Part shown: piece after piece, positions 20,056 to 28,181 of the stretch
Position numbering within the stretch: the first letter of the stretch is position 1
Layout: every line of letters begins with the position of its first letter
Source: Chitinophaga pinensis
Lineage (GTDB): Bacteria > Bacteroidota > Bacteroidia > Chitinophagales > Chitinophagaceae
NCBI GenBank assembly: GCA_945872085.1
Contig: CAMBYG010000004.1
Location: 1-62,854, forward strand
Reading direction: 5' to 3'
DNA: 62,854 nucleotides
Translations under genes and position numbers: made by a program
Notes under the pieces: generated by a model
Databases searched by the model: none
Told to the model about the DNA's origin: nothing
Seen by the model: the letters and a program-made list of their open reading frames with translations, nothing else

Positions 20056-20547
20056 TTAGTTAGTTTTTTGTTTTTCTACGCGTAAGCCCACTTGAAGAAT
20101 TTCAGGTAAAGGATTTTCACGCATGATTTGCTGAAATGTAATTTTATACATACCCTTCTTGGTAAATTTTGTATGCCCACTTGTTCCAGACAATGGCATC
20201 AATTGCTCATAAATTTCTCCCATACCTCTTCCCAACCATTTCCCATTTTTATCGGCTAATGGAATCTCTACTTTACTTTCTGCACCTAGTTTTTCGCCCG
20301 GCAATTGTGTAGTAATTGACAACCAAATGTTTGAAAACGGATAAGCATCGGTATGTCTAATTAGAAAATACAATTGATAGTTAGCTGCTGTATCTTCTAT
20401 TTTGAATTCGAAACTAGCCTTTTCTTTATGATCCCAAACATTATGATTGAGTGCAACTTGCTTCTGGTACATATCAATATGGGTGCAGCTTTGCATGGCT
20501 ACTCCTAAAAATAATATTCCAATGGTAAGAAGGTATATTTTTTTCAT
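20056..20547 (-). CDS. gldH: Gliding motility lipoprotein GldH
   Basis: A 163-residue lipoprotein with lipobox MQSC (Cys21). The mature sequence follows the GldH family: CTHIDMYQKQVALNHNVWDH, FLIRHTDAYPFSNIWL and LMPLSGTSGHTKFTKKGMYK. GldH is needed for gliding and for stable type IX secretion components in Flavobacterium; here, outside Flavobacteriia, it may act in T9SS or surface motility. It lies between yicC and a histidine kinase. Confidence 0.9.
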   Translation of the reverse strand: MKKIYLLTIGILFLGVAMQSCTHIDMYQKQVALNHNVWDHKEKASFEFKIEDTAANYQLYFLIRHTDAYPFSNIWLSITTQLPGEKLGAESKVEIPLADKNGKWLGRGMGEIYEQLMPLSGTSGHTKFTKKGMYKITFQQIMRENPLPEILQVGLRVEKQKTN

Positions 20548-20556
20548 ATTATATAA

Positions 20557-21435
20557 TTAGAGTGCATTTAAAATTTGTTCTTTTGCTTTTTCTAATTCAT
20601 CTTTCATTTTCACTACCAACTGTTGGATGGTAGCATCATTGGCTTTTGAACCAAGTGTATTAATTTCTCTACCCACTTCTTGTAAAATAAACCCTAATTT
20701 CTTGCCTTTGCTTATTTCGTTATTATCTACTACTTCTTTAAAGAAAATGCAATGCTGCGTTAAGCGTTGTTTTTCTTCTGTAAAATCTAATTTCTCGATA
20801 TAAAAAATAAGTTCTTGCTCAAATCGATTAGCATCTATTTGATCTGCAGGAATATGCTCTGCTATATGTTGCTGAATACGTTGTTTGATACGCTCCATGC
20901 GATCTTGCTCCAATGGAATTATTTGAGTCAATAATTCTTGGATAGTATTAATATTCGCTAATAATCCAGCTTTGATAACCGCTCCTTCAACCAAACGATG
21001 CTGCATGAGCGCCTCCATAGCAGATTGAATAAAATTCTTGATAGACAGCCATTCTTCATCACTTAATTGCTCTGGCTGTTCTTGCGCTACTACCTCAGGC
21101 AATTGCATAATGGTAGCCAATACATGCTCTTGATTGAGTTGTAGATTAGAAGCTAAGGATTGCATAGCATTATAATAATAAGCAGCCATCTCTTGGTTAA
21201 CCACCATTGGTCGGGCACTGCCATCTTGTTTAATTTGAAGACTAAACTCAACCGAACCTCGAACTAGTTCATTTTGAAGCATGGTTCTAATAGCAATATC
21301 ATGTGCACGAACGAAAGAAGGTAATTTCGTAAAAATATCAAGTTGCTTGCCGTTAAGCGATTTAATCTCAACAGCTATTTGTCGGTTTCCTATCATCCCC
21401 TCGGTTCTTCCAAACCCTGTCATTGAATAAAGCAT
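20557..21435 (-). CDS. yicC: YicC/YloC-family endoribonuclease
   Basis: A 292-residue protein beginning MLYSMTGFGRTEG, the hallmark N-terminus of the YicC family, followed by EIKSLNGKQLDIFTKLP, and the C-terminal DUF1732 block KLGFILQEVGREINTLGSKAND. E. coli YicC is an RNase that affects small-RNA turnover; the role here is inferred by family. The start is fixed at 21435: an earlier in-frame ATG at 21513 lies inside the promoter. It heads the yicC-gldH-kinase unit. Confidence 0.93.
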   Translation of the reverse strand: MLYSMTGFGRTEGMIGNRQIAVEIKSLNGKQLDIFTKLPSFVRAHDIAIRTMLQNELVRGSVEFSLQIKQDGSARPMVVNQEMAAYYYNAMQSLASNLQLNQEHVLATIMQLPEVVAQEQPEQLSDEEWLSIKNFIQSAMEALMQHRLVEGAVIKAGLLANINTIQELLTQIIPLEQDRMERIKQRIQQHIAEHIPADQIDANRFEQELIFYIEKLDFTEEKQRLTQHCIFFKEVVDNNEISKGKKLGFILQEVGREINTLGSKANDATIQQLVVKMKDELEKAKEQILNAL

Positions 21436-21483
21436 GTGAATATGAATTTCTATATTGAAATAATAATTGACGTGTAATAAACG

Positions 21484-21514
21484 CAAAGGTATTGCTATTA
21501 TACGATACAACAAA
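21484..21514 (-). promoter_or_regulatory. Promoter of yicC-gldH-kinase
   Basis: Minus strand: TTTG (21514-21511), exactly 19 bases, then TACCTTTG (21491-21484). This is a full match to the Bacteroidota consensus and gives a leader of about 43 bases before the yicC ATG. Confidence 0.8.
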
Positions 21515-21601
21515 TATAAACTTAGTCGTTAAAACTTTATAAATAATGCCAAAATCCTTATTAGTTTAGTTATTTTTGTTGAAATCGAAATTTGGCTTAC
21601 C

Positions 21602-22918
21602 ATGCGCTTCTTCATTCTCTTATTGTTCATTTTTTCAATTACCCACTCTGTAGCTCAAGTGCAGCCTGCTGGCATGCCTACAAGGGCAGAGTTAGAAAAA
21701 CGCAAACAGCAATTGATGGATGAAATTGAATCCTATAAAAGAGAATTAGCGAATACCAACAAGGATAAAAATGCCACTTTAGCACAACTTCGCATTTTGC
21801 AAGAAAAATTAAACAGTAGAAAAAAACTAATTGGAAATATTAATCAAGAATTGGGAAGCATTACCAACTCTATAGCTTCTTCATCGCATGAAGTAAGTAG
21901 CCTTCAGCAACAATTGAATATTCAAAAAGCACGCTATGCGCAATCTGTGCGCTATGCCTATGCCAACAGAAGTTCGTATAACATGATGGCATTCCTATTT
22001 TCATCAAGCGATTTTAACGATGCCATTAGACGATTAAAATACTTGAAAAAATACCGAGATTATAGAGAACAACAAGCGGTACTCATTCGAAAAACACAAA
22101 TTAAACTTCACGAAAAAATTGATGACCTCAACGTCATTAAATCGGAAAAAGATAAATTACTGATAGCTGAAGTGCAACAAAAAAGAGAATTAGAGGCAGA
22201 AACTAATGAAACCAATAAAGTAGTTAAGGATCTAAAAGGAAGAGAAAAGGAATTGACTGCTCAAATAGAAAAAAAACAACGACAAACTAGACAATTAAAC
22301 ACGGCAATTAGTAATATTATTCAAAGAGAGATTGAAATAGCTAGAAAAAAGGCAGAAGAAGAACAAAGAAAATTAGCGGCTAAGAACAATGCAGCAATCA
22401 AACCAAGTACAGGAGGCTCCACTACTGTAGAACCTCATAAACCAAAACCCGTTTCAACTTCTTACATTTCAAACCTTACGCCTTCAGAAGCTGCTTTGTC
22501 AGATAATTTTGAAGCTAATCGAGGTAGATTGCCATGGCCAGTTGAAAAAGGCTTTATATCCGAGTCTTTTGGCACGCATAAGCACCCTATTGCCGAGAAA
22601 GTATTGGTAGAAAATTTTGGCGTCGATATCAAAACAAATTCAAATGCTCCTGCTCGCTCTGTTTTTGACGGTGTAGTATCGAGTGTCTTTTCGGCGGGCA
22701 TGGGTCAGACGGTTATGATTAACCATGGTAAGTTCTTTACAGTATATTCCAAATTAGGCGCTGTATCGGTTAAAGCAGGCGATCGCGTAAAAACGAAGCA
22801 ACATATTGGCGTGGTTGGCAATATTGACGGCGAAACCACCATTAATTTCCAAATTTGGAAAGTGGGCGCAAATAATAAAAGTGCTAGAGTAAACCCAGAA
22901 GACTGGATTGCACGTTAA
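21602..22918 (+). CDS. EnvC-like peptidoglycan hydrolase activator (degenerate M23 domain)
   Basis: A 438-residue periplasmic protein: signal peptide (1-19, SVAQ), a long coiled coil (about 25-265, with RRLKYLKKYRDYREQQ), a low-complexity linker, and a C-terminal LytM/M23 fold from about 318. The zinc site is largely lost: Asn338 stands where the first His should be (NFGVD), the later YxHL motif reads VYSKL, and the HxH motif is NFQ at 415-417. This pattern suits an EnvC-type activator of cell-wall amidases rather than an endopeptidase. Monocistronic; a -7 box TATTTTTG lies at 21571-21578. Confidence 0.88.
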   Translation: MRFFILLLFIFSITHSVAQVQPAGMPTRAELEKRKQQLMDEIESYKRELANTNKDKNATLAQLRILQEKLNSRKKLIGNINQELGSITNSIASSSHEVSSLQQQLNIQKARYAQSVRYAYANRSSYNMMAFLFSSSDFNDAIRRLKYLKKYRDYREQQAVLIRKTQIKLHEKIDDLNVIKSEKDKLLIAEVQQKRELEAETNETNKVVKDLKGREKELTAQIEKKQRQTRQLNTAISNIIQREIEIARKKAEEEQRKLAAKNNAAIKPSTGGSTTVEPHKPKPVSTSYISNLTPSEAALSDNFEANRGRLPWPVEKGFISESFGTHKHPIAEKVLVENFGVDIKTNSNAPARSVFDGVVSSVFSAGMGQTVMINHGKFFTVYSKLGAVSVKAGDRVKTKQHIGVVGNIDGETTINFQIWKVGANNKSARVNPEDWIAR

Positions 22919-22956
22919 TATTAAAATAGATTAATATTTTATAATACTTACTAACT

Positions 22957-22964
22957 TACTTTTG
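22957..22964 (+). promoter_or_regulatory. -7 box for the YceI lipoprotein gene
   Basis: TACTTTTG fits TAnnTTTG and ends 20 bases before the ATG at 22985. The -33 element is not clear. Confidence 0.5.
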
Positions 22965-22984
22965 TAATTCAAAATTAAAAAAAC

Positions 22985-23662
22985 ATGAAAAAAATTATTT
23001 TAGCTATTGCTGTAGTAAGCTCGTTCTTCGCAGCATGTAACTCCTCTTCAGATGCTGATAAAGTTTCGGCAACAGATGCTCAAGAAGTAACCACTTCTGG
23101 CGACACTTTAAATGCAAACATTGCAGAATCTAACGTAGAATGGTTGGCAAGTAAAGGTTTGGGCAAACTTGAAATTGGCAAAACACAACACCACGGAACA
23201 TTTAAATTACAAGCTGGCTATTTATTAGTTGATTCTAGCAATGCTATAACTGGTGGTAATTTTATTATTGATATCAAATCTTTGAAATCAGATGATATGA
23301 CAGACACTGGCTATGCACACAAATTAGAAGGCCACTTACTAAGCCCTGATTTCTTTAATGCAGATACTTTTGCTACAGCTACATTAGAAATTACAGCTGT
23401 TTCTAACACAGTTGATACGGTAGGTCTTTTGATGAAAGATGCTACACATACTATTACAGGTAATTTAATCTTAAAAAATGTAACAAAGAGCATTTCTTTC
23501 CCAGCAAAAGTAAATTTAGCTAATGGCGTAATTACTGCTGATGCTAATTTTACTTTCGACAGAACGCAATGGAATTTATCTTACGGTAACGACAAAAGCT
23601 TCAAAGACAAGTTTATTCATCCAGATGTTACTTTAAAAATACATACTGTTTGTTCAAAATAA
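22985..23662 (+). CDS. YceI-family lipoprotein
   Basis: A 225-residue lipoprotein with lipobox FAAC (Cys18), a short acidic linker, then a YceI lipocalin-like barrel: VEWLASKGLGKLEIGKTQHHGTF, SLKSDDMTDTGYAHKLEGHL and NFTFDRTQWNLSYG. YceI proteins bind isoprenoid or other amphiphilic ligands and are often stress-related. Single gene with its own -7 box and a strong terminator. Confidence 0.92.
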   Translation: MKKIILAIAVVSSFFAACNSSSDADKVSATDAQEVTTSGDTLNANIAESNVEWLASKGLGKLEIGKTQHHGTFKLQAGYLLVDSSNAITGGNFIIDIKSLKSDDMTDTGYAHKLEGHLLSPDFFNADTFATATLEITAVSNTVDTVGLLMKDATHTITGNLILKNVTKSISFPAKVNLANGVITADANFTFDRTQWNLSYGNDKSFKDKFIHPDVTLKIHTVCSK

Positions 23663-23679
23663 AGAACGTATAAAATGCT

Positions 23680-23710
23680 AAAAGGTGCGAATTAATTCGC
23701 ACCTTTTTTT
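23680..23710 (+). terminator. Intrinsic terminator after the YceI gene
   Basis: Perfect repeat AAAAGGTGCGAA, loop TTAA, TTCGCACCTTTT followed by T residues, 18 bases after the stop. Confidence 0.9.
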
Positions 23711-23722
23711 TACCTTGTTAGT

Positions 23723-24343
23723 ATGTTAGCGCATTTTATTAGTAGTTTTTATAATCAACTTATACATACCCAAGCATTAGAATTTATAGCAGTTTTAACG
23801 GGTATTGTTTCCGTGCTGTATTCTCGCAAAGCGCATGTTTATACCTATCCTATTGGATTAATCAGCACCCTAAGTTATATTATTATTTGCCTTCAAGGCT
23901 CACTATTTGGAGAAAGTGTAGTGAATCTTTTCTATTCCATAATGGGTTGTTATGGATGGTATCATTGGAAAAGTAAGTCTAAAAATAACGATGCCCTACT
24001 TATTAGCTATTCTTCTAAAAAACAACAGCTTCAGCAATTGCTGCTCTTTATTAGCTTGTTTTTATTGTTTTATGGATCGCTGATTTTACTAAAAAAATAT
24101 TTTTCTCCAGAAACCATTCCTTTTGCTGACGCTTTAGCAAGCGCTGCTGCTTTTACAGGCATGTATCTAATGACGCAAAAAAAAGTAGAAAGTTGGTATT
24201 GGTGGTTGCTCACTAATTTAGTATGCATACCCTTATATTACGTGAAAGGCTATGCTTTTACAAGCGTTCAATATAGTGTATTTACTATTTTAACCTTTTA
24301 TGGGTTGAAAAGTTGGAAACAAAAAGCTGGAGAAAACTATTAA
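23723..24343 (+). CDS. pnuC: Nicotinamide riboside/mononucleotide transporter PnuC
   Basis: A 206-residue inner-membrane protein with about seven transmembrane helices. The N-terminal half has [18 protein letters not shown] and [19 protein letters not shown], followed by [11 protein letters not shown] and the C-terminal [22 protein letters not shown] pattern, all typical of PnuC, which imports nicotinamide riboside for NAD synthesis. No thiamine (TPP) or NiaR-type control element was recognised upstream. It overlaps the convergent obg gene by 4 bases. Confidence 0.92.
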   Translation: MLAHFISSFYNQLIHTQALEFIAVLTGIVSVLYSRKAHVYTYPIGLISTLSYIIICLQGSLFGESVVNLFYSIMGCYGWYHWKSKSKNNDALLISYSSKKQQLQQLLLFISLFLLFYGSLILLKKYFSPETIPFADALASAAAFTGMYLMTQKKVESWYWWLLTNLVCIPLYYVKGYAFTSVQYSVFTILTFYGLKSWKQKAGENY

Positions 24344-25329
24344 GTTAGCATATTCCATAAAGCATCTTTCAATGCTACAATACCTTGATTAGCCGCAGAC
24401 GATATAAATAAATGAGGAACCGCTTTGGGTAATGTTTTAGCAATTTCACTTTTCAATTCATCGTCAAGCATATCTGATTTACTAATAGCTATCAACATAT
24501 TTTTATCCATCAATTCTGGATTAAATTGTTGTAACTCACTTATAAGTATATCAAATTCTTTAGCGTGGTCTTGGCTATCTGCAGGAATTAAAAATAGCAA
24601 TACCGAATTACGCTCGATATGTCTTAAAAAACGATGGCCTAAGCCTTTACCTTCTGCTGCACCTTCAATGATACCAGGTAAATCTGCAACACAAAAAGAT
24701 GCATCGTCTCTGTAAGGCACCATGCCTAATTGCGGTGTTAAGGTAGTAAACGCATAATTAGCAATTTTAGGTTTTGCTGCGCTGATAACGGATAAGAGCG
24801 TTGATTTTCCAGCATTAGGAAAACCTACTAAACCTACATCTGCTAATATTTTAAGTTCTAAATATTTCCAACCTTCTGTTCCTAATTCGCCTGGTTGTGC
24901 ATATTCAGGTGCCTGGTTGGTGGAGGTAGCAAAGTTATAGTTACCTAAGCCGCCACGACCGCCTTTGCACCAAATTATTTCTTGACCTTCTTCTAAAATT
25001 TCTGCTTCTACTTCACCCGTTTCTTCATCTCTAGCAATGGTACCTAAAGGAACTTCGATAATAATATCTTCTCCATCATGACCAGTGCATTTATTTTTGT
25101 CTCCATTACGGCCATCTTTAGCAATGATATTTTTATGATAACGTAAATGCAAAAGGGTCCACAATTGTCTATTACCTCTTAAGATAATATGCCCACCTCG
25201 GCCACCATCTCCGCCGTCTGGACCAGCTTGTGCATTAAATTTAGTACGGGCCATGTGAGCACTACCTGCGCCCCCTTTTCCCGAATGACAAAATACACGT
25301 ATATAATCTACAAAGTTTGCTTTTTCCAC
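24340..25329 (-). CDS. obg: GTPase Obg/CgtA
   Basis: A 329-residue ribosome-associated GTPase acting in 50S assembly and stress control. The N-terminal Obg fold is glycine-rich ([28 protein letters not shown]), followed by the G domain: G1 GFPNAGKST, switch [11 protein letters not shown]3 DLPGII, G4 SKSD. The start is a GTG at 25329 that shares its G with the adk stop (TAGTG); the next ATG would remove the essential N-terminal strand. The adk-obg pair implies coordinated expression. Confidence 0.97.
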   Translation of the reverse strand: MEKANFVDYIRVFCHSGKGGAGSAHMARTKFNAQAGPDGGDGGRGGHIILRGNRQLWTLLHLRYHKNIIAKDGRNGDKNKCTGHDGEDIIIEVPLGTIARDEETGEVEAEILEEGQEIIWCKGGRGGLGNYNFATSTNQAPEYAQPGELGTEGWKYLELKILADVGLVGFPNAGKSTLLSVISAAKPKIANYAFTTLTPQLGMVPYRDDASFCVADLPGIIEGAAEGKGLGHRFLRHIERNSVLLFLIPADSQDHAKEFDILISELQQFNPELMDKNMLIAISKSDMLDDELKSEIAKTLPKAVPHLFISSAANQGIVALKDALWNMLT

Positions 25330-25910
25330 TAGGCTGGTAAGAGATATTGCTCTATTTCTTTTTTAATTAATTCAAAGGTAGCCTCAATAGTTCCATTACC
25401 TACAAGACGCACTAGTTTTCCTAAGCTATCATAATAACTAGCTACTGGCGCTGTCTTTTCATAATACTCACGAATACGCTTACTAATTACTTCTTCATTA
25501 TCATCGCTTCTGCCAGAGGTAATACCACGCTCTACTAAGCGTCTCACCAATTCGTCTTCAGGTACTTCTAGAGAAAGTACTAATTGAATAGGGGCTGCTT
25601 TAAAATCTAATAATTTATCTAGTGCCTCTGCTTGTGCTTTCGTACGCGGAAAACCATCAAATATAAATCCACGAGTATTGGGTGTTTCATCAATTTTAGA
25701 ACTGATCATTCCAATTACTACTTCATCTGGCACCAATAATCCTTGGTCCATATATTTTTTAGCTTCAAGGCCTAAGGTAGTTTCATTACTTACTTCATTG
25801 CGCAATAAATCGCCCGTAGAAATATGTTGTAATTGATAACGCTCAATGATGTTGCTTGACTGTGTACCTTTACCACAACCTGGAGGTCCAAATAAAATTA
25901 AATTAAACAT
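25329..25910 (-). CDS. adk: Adenylate kinase
   Basis: Interconverts ATP + AMP and 2 ADP. The 193 residues start with P-loop [13 protein letters not shown] and include the AMP site [26 protein letters not shown], and the LID region [18 protein letters not shown], which is short and lacks zinc cysteines, as in the short-LID subtype. Normal length for that subtype. First gene of adk-obg. Confidence 0.97.
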   Translation of the reverse strand: MFNLILFGPPGCGKGTQSSNIIERYQLQHISTGDLLRNEVSNETTLGLEAKKYMDQGLLVPDEVVIGMISSKIDETPNTRGFIFDGFPRTKAQAEALDKLLDFKAAPIQLVLSLEVPEDELVRRLVERGITSGRSDDNEEVISKRIREYYEKTAPVASYYDSLGKLVRLVGNGTIEATFELIKKEIEQYLLPA

Positions 25911-26298
25911 AGTGCTTAGTTATTACGTACAAAAGTACAAAAATAATAGCGCTCTTGAGTGAGAAATTATTTTAAAATAATGTGCTTATAAAATCAAATT
26001 GGTCTCAAAAAGTGAAAATCAATTTTTAGAAAAATAATTGCCCCTGCTATTAAATTTCTAATTTACTTTTTTTCATACGCTATATGATCTTCTGAAAGCA
26101 TTGAATTTAGTGCGTTTGGGAGAATAAAAAAAAGTCCGACCAGTTGCGTTGGGTGTCGGACTTTTATGAGGATGGGTTAGTAAATACAATCCTTACACAA
26201 TATTAGAAAAAAAATCACTAAAAAAAATATTTTTTATGGTTTTTTTTAAATGTTGAAAACCTGTTGACAACCATAAGTGATCATTCAATTAATTTATT
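25911..26298. other. Intergenic region between adk and the VWA-TPR gene
   Basis: About 390 bases without a credible coding frame. It holds the stem-loop unit at 26125-26205 (described separately); the rest is AT-rich with homopolymer A and T runs. The adk promoter should lie close to 25920-25960 (TACTTTTG on the minus strand near 25938-25931 fits a -7 box). Confidence 0.55.
26125..26192 (-). terminator. Stem-loop with T tract; terminator or small RNA
   Basis: Minus strand: a short hairpin with an AGGAT/ATCCT stem (about 26194-26169) is followed by an 11-bp stem AAAAGTCCGAC/GTCGGACTTTT (26165-26130, 14-base loop) and eight T. It could end the VWA-TPR gene, whose stop is 134 bases upstream, or a separate small RNA. 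It shares an 11-base motif (TTACTAACCCA) and a two-hairpin layout with the unit at 11245-11303. Confidence 0.6.
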
Positions 26299-28011
26299 TT
26301 ACCAATCTTTTTCTTTCTTTATTGGTTGAGCGCGCTCTTGTCTTTTTTTATCTTGCAGCTTTTTTTCTTCTTGCATTAATGCTTGCAACAGTTGCTCTGC
26401 TTGCTGTTTAGACAACTTACTCGGTTGTTGTGTAGGATTATTTTTTTCTTCTTGATTTTTTTGATTCTTGTTTTGCTCTTGGTTTTTTTGTTGGCCTTGT
26501 TGCTCTTTTTGATCTTTATTTTTATCCTTATTATCTTTGTTTTGTTGATTTTGCTTTTTGTTGTCTTTATTATTTTTCTTGTTATTATCTTCCTTCTTTT
26601 TCATAGCTAAGGCATAAGACAAATTATATTTAGCGTCTTGATCATCTGCATGTAGTTTCAACGCATTTTTATAATACGCTATAGCCTCTTCCCATTTTTT
26701 TTCATCCATATAGGTATTGCCCATATTGTATTGAGCATTGCTTTTTGCCTGCTTATCTGCACTCCATTTGGTAGCTTGGTCGAATTCTTTTCTTGCCGCT
26801 TCCTTATTTTTTTGACTATACAAGCTATTGCCATAATTAAAATGAGCTGCACTATTTTTATTGTTTATTTGCAATGCTTTTTGATAACATTGCGTTGCTT
26901 CCTTATACTTTTTTTCTTTGTACAAGGCATTTGCTTGTTTAAGCATTTTGTTTTCTTGTGCATACAAAGAAGGATTGCACCCCCATAAAGTCAATACTAA
27001 TAGCGTAAGCGTTTTAGAAGTTTGCTTGGATGCTGTATGTAGAAACATAGCCACTATTAATAAAAACAAAGCAATTGCTAATGGTATTTGAAAAAAATTG
27101 GTATAATCGGCATACCAAACACTTTCAAATTCTGTAGTAGTCATTTGATCTATTTTAACGCTTATTGTTTTCAAGGCTTCCTCCATATTGTCTATGGCAC
27201 TATAGGTGCCGTTGGTTTGTTGTGCAATGGATGCTAATGCTGCTTTATTTAATTTTGAAAGCACTTCATTGCCTTGAGCATCTATTTTATTTGCTTGTGT
27301 ATTGGGGTCATAAATAGGAGCTCCTTTTTCTGAACCCACACCAATGGTTTGAATACTAATGCCGGCCTCTTTAGCTGCATCAATGGCACTTGTTGATTTT
27401 TCATCGTGATCCTCTCCATCAGAGATAAGAATTATTGTTTTACTATTTCTATTTTTACCACTTAGGGAAGTGCAGGCTAAACTAATAGCCGCACCCACCT
27501 CGGTACCTTGTGTAGGCAGCATATCTGGACTAACCGCTTGCAACATCATTTTCAATGCAGCATGGTCAGTCGTTATAGGTACTTGCAGATAGGCATTACC
27601 TGCAAATACGATTAAACCTACCCGGTCATTTTCTACTTTATCTAATAACTTATTTATGAATAATTTTGCCCTTGTAAGTCGGTCGGGTTGCAAATCTTTA
27701 GCCCACATACTTTTACTTACATCCAAAGCAATCATAATATCCACTCCTTTTCGTTTGGCCGCAGCTTCGCCACTTCCCTTTTGCCAATTTGCTAAAGCCA
27801 CTATTAAAAAAAAGAGCGAAGCAATTAGTAATAGCATTTTAATTGTAAACCGATTAGGGATATAGGTAATCAATTGTTGCATGACTACTTTTCTGTTGCC
27901 CAATTTATCAATACTAATGCGCTGCCATTTTATGAATGCATATAAGCTAAACAATAAAATGGGTATACTCACTAGGAGCCACAGGTATACTACATGTTCA
28001 AATCTGTACAT
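26299..28011 (-). CDS. BatB-BatC fusion: VWA domain plus TPR protein
   Basis: A 570-residue inner-membrane protein that joins what are separate batB and batC genes in Bacteroides. Two helices at about 9-25 and 58-75, a von Willebrand A domain (90-275) with an intact MIDAS start DVSKS at 97-101, helices at about 307-350, then three TPR units (355-465, such as AAHFNYGNSLYSQKNKEAA and YNMGNTYMDEKKWEEAIAYY), and a Lys/Asn/Gln low-complexity tail (about 478-540). Bat proteins are linked to aerotolerance and envelope stress. The expected moxR, DUF58, batA and batD neighbours are absent here. Confidence 0.88.
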   Translation of the reverse strand: MYRFEHVVYLWLLVSIPILLFSLYAFIKWQRISIDKLGNRKVVMQQLITYIPNRFTIKMLLLIASLFFLIVALANWQKGSGEAAAKRKGVDIMIALDVSKSMWAKDLQPDRLTRAKLFINKLLDKVENDRVGLIVFAGNAYLQVPITTDHAALKMMLQAVSPDMLPTQGTEVGAAISLACTSLSGKNRNSKTIILISDGEDHDEKSTSAIDAAKEAGISIQTIGVGSEKGAPIYDPNTQANKIDAQGNEVLSKLNKAALASIAQQTNGTYSAIDNMEEALKTISVKIDQMTTTEFESVWYADYTNFFQIPLAIALFLLIVAMFLHTASKQTSKTLTLLVLTLWGCNPSLYAQENKMLKQANALYKEKKYKEATQCYQKALQINNKNSAAHFNYGNSLYSQKNKEAARKEFDQATKWSADKQAKSNAQYNMGNTYMDEKKWEEAIAYYKNALKLHADDQDAKYNLSYALAMKKKEDNNKKNNKDNKKQNQQNKDNKDKNKDQKEQQGQQKNQEQNKNQKNQEEKNNPTQQPSKLSKQQAEQLLQALMQEEKKLQDKKRQERAQPIKKEKDW

Positions 28012-28168
28012 ATGCTACTTTAATAATTTGAAAACAAATTTAATAAAGCAAAAGTTAGCGTTTATCAATCAAAGACTACTAAAATATAAATTTTAACACC
28101 CCTTTTGCGAATGGCCGATGTTGATAATTAAAAGCCGGCATTTGTTTTTTTTGCCCAGTAGTATCATG

Positions 28169-28176
28169 TAGATTTG
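28169..28176 (+). promoter_or_regulatory. -7 box for the UvrD/PcrA gene, suggesting a leaderless transcript
   Basis: TAGATTTG fits TAnnTTTG and ends 5 bases before the ATG at 28182. TTTG copies lie further upstream but not at the ideal 19-21 spacing. Confidence 0.5.
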
Positions 28177-28181
28177 TAACT

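Noticed and set aside
25329-25332. Frameshift or broken start in obg
   Set aside because: The gene starts with GTG overlapping the adk stop as TAGTG; the N-terminal Obg fold is complete from that codon.
26383-26610. Plus-strand frame coding a Leu/Ile/Phe-rich membrane-like peptide
   Set aside because: It is the reverse complement of the Lys/Asn/Gln-rich tail of the BatB-BatC fusion, where AAA/AAC codons read backwards give Phe/Leu/Val.
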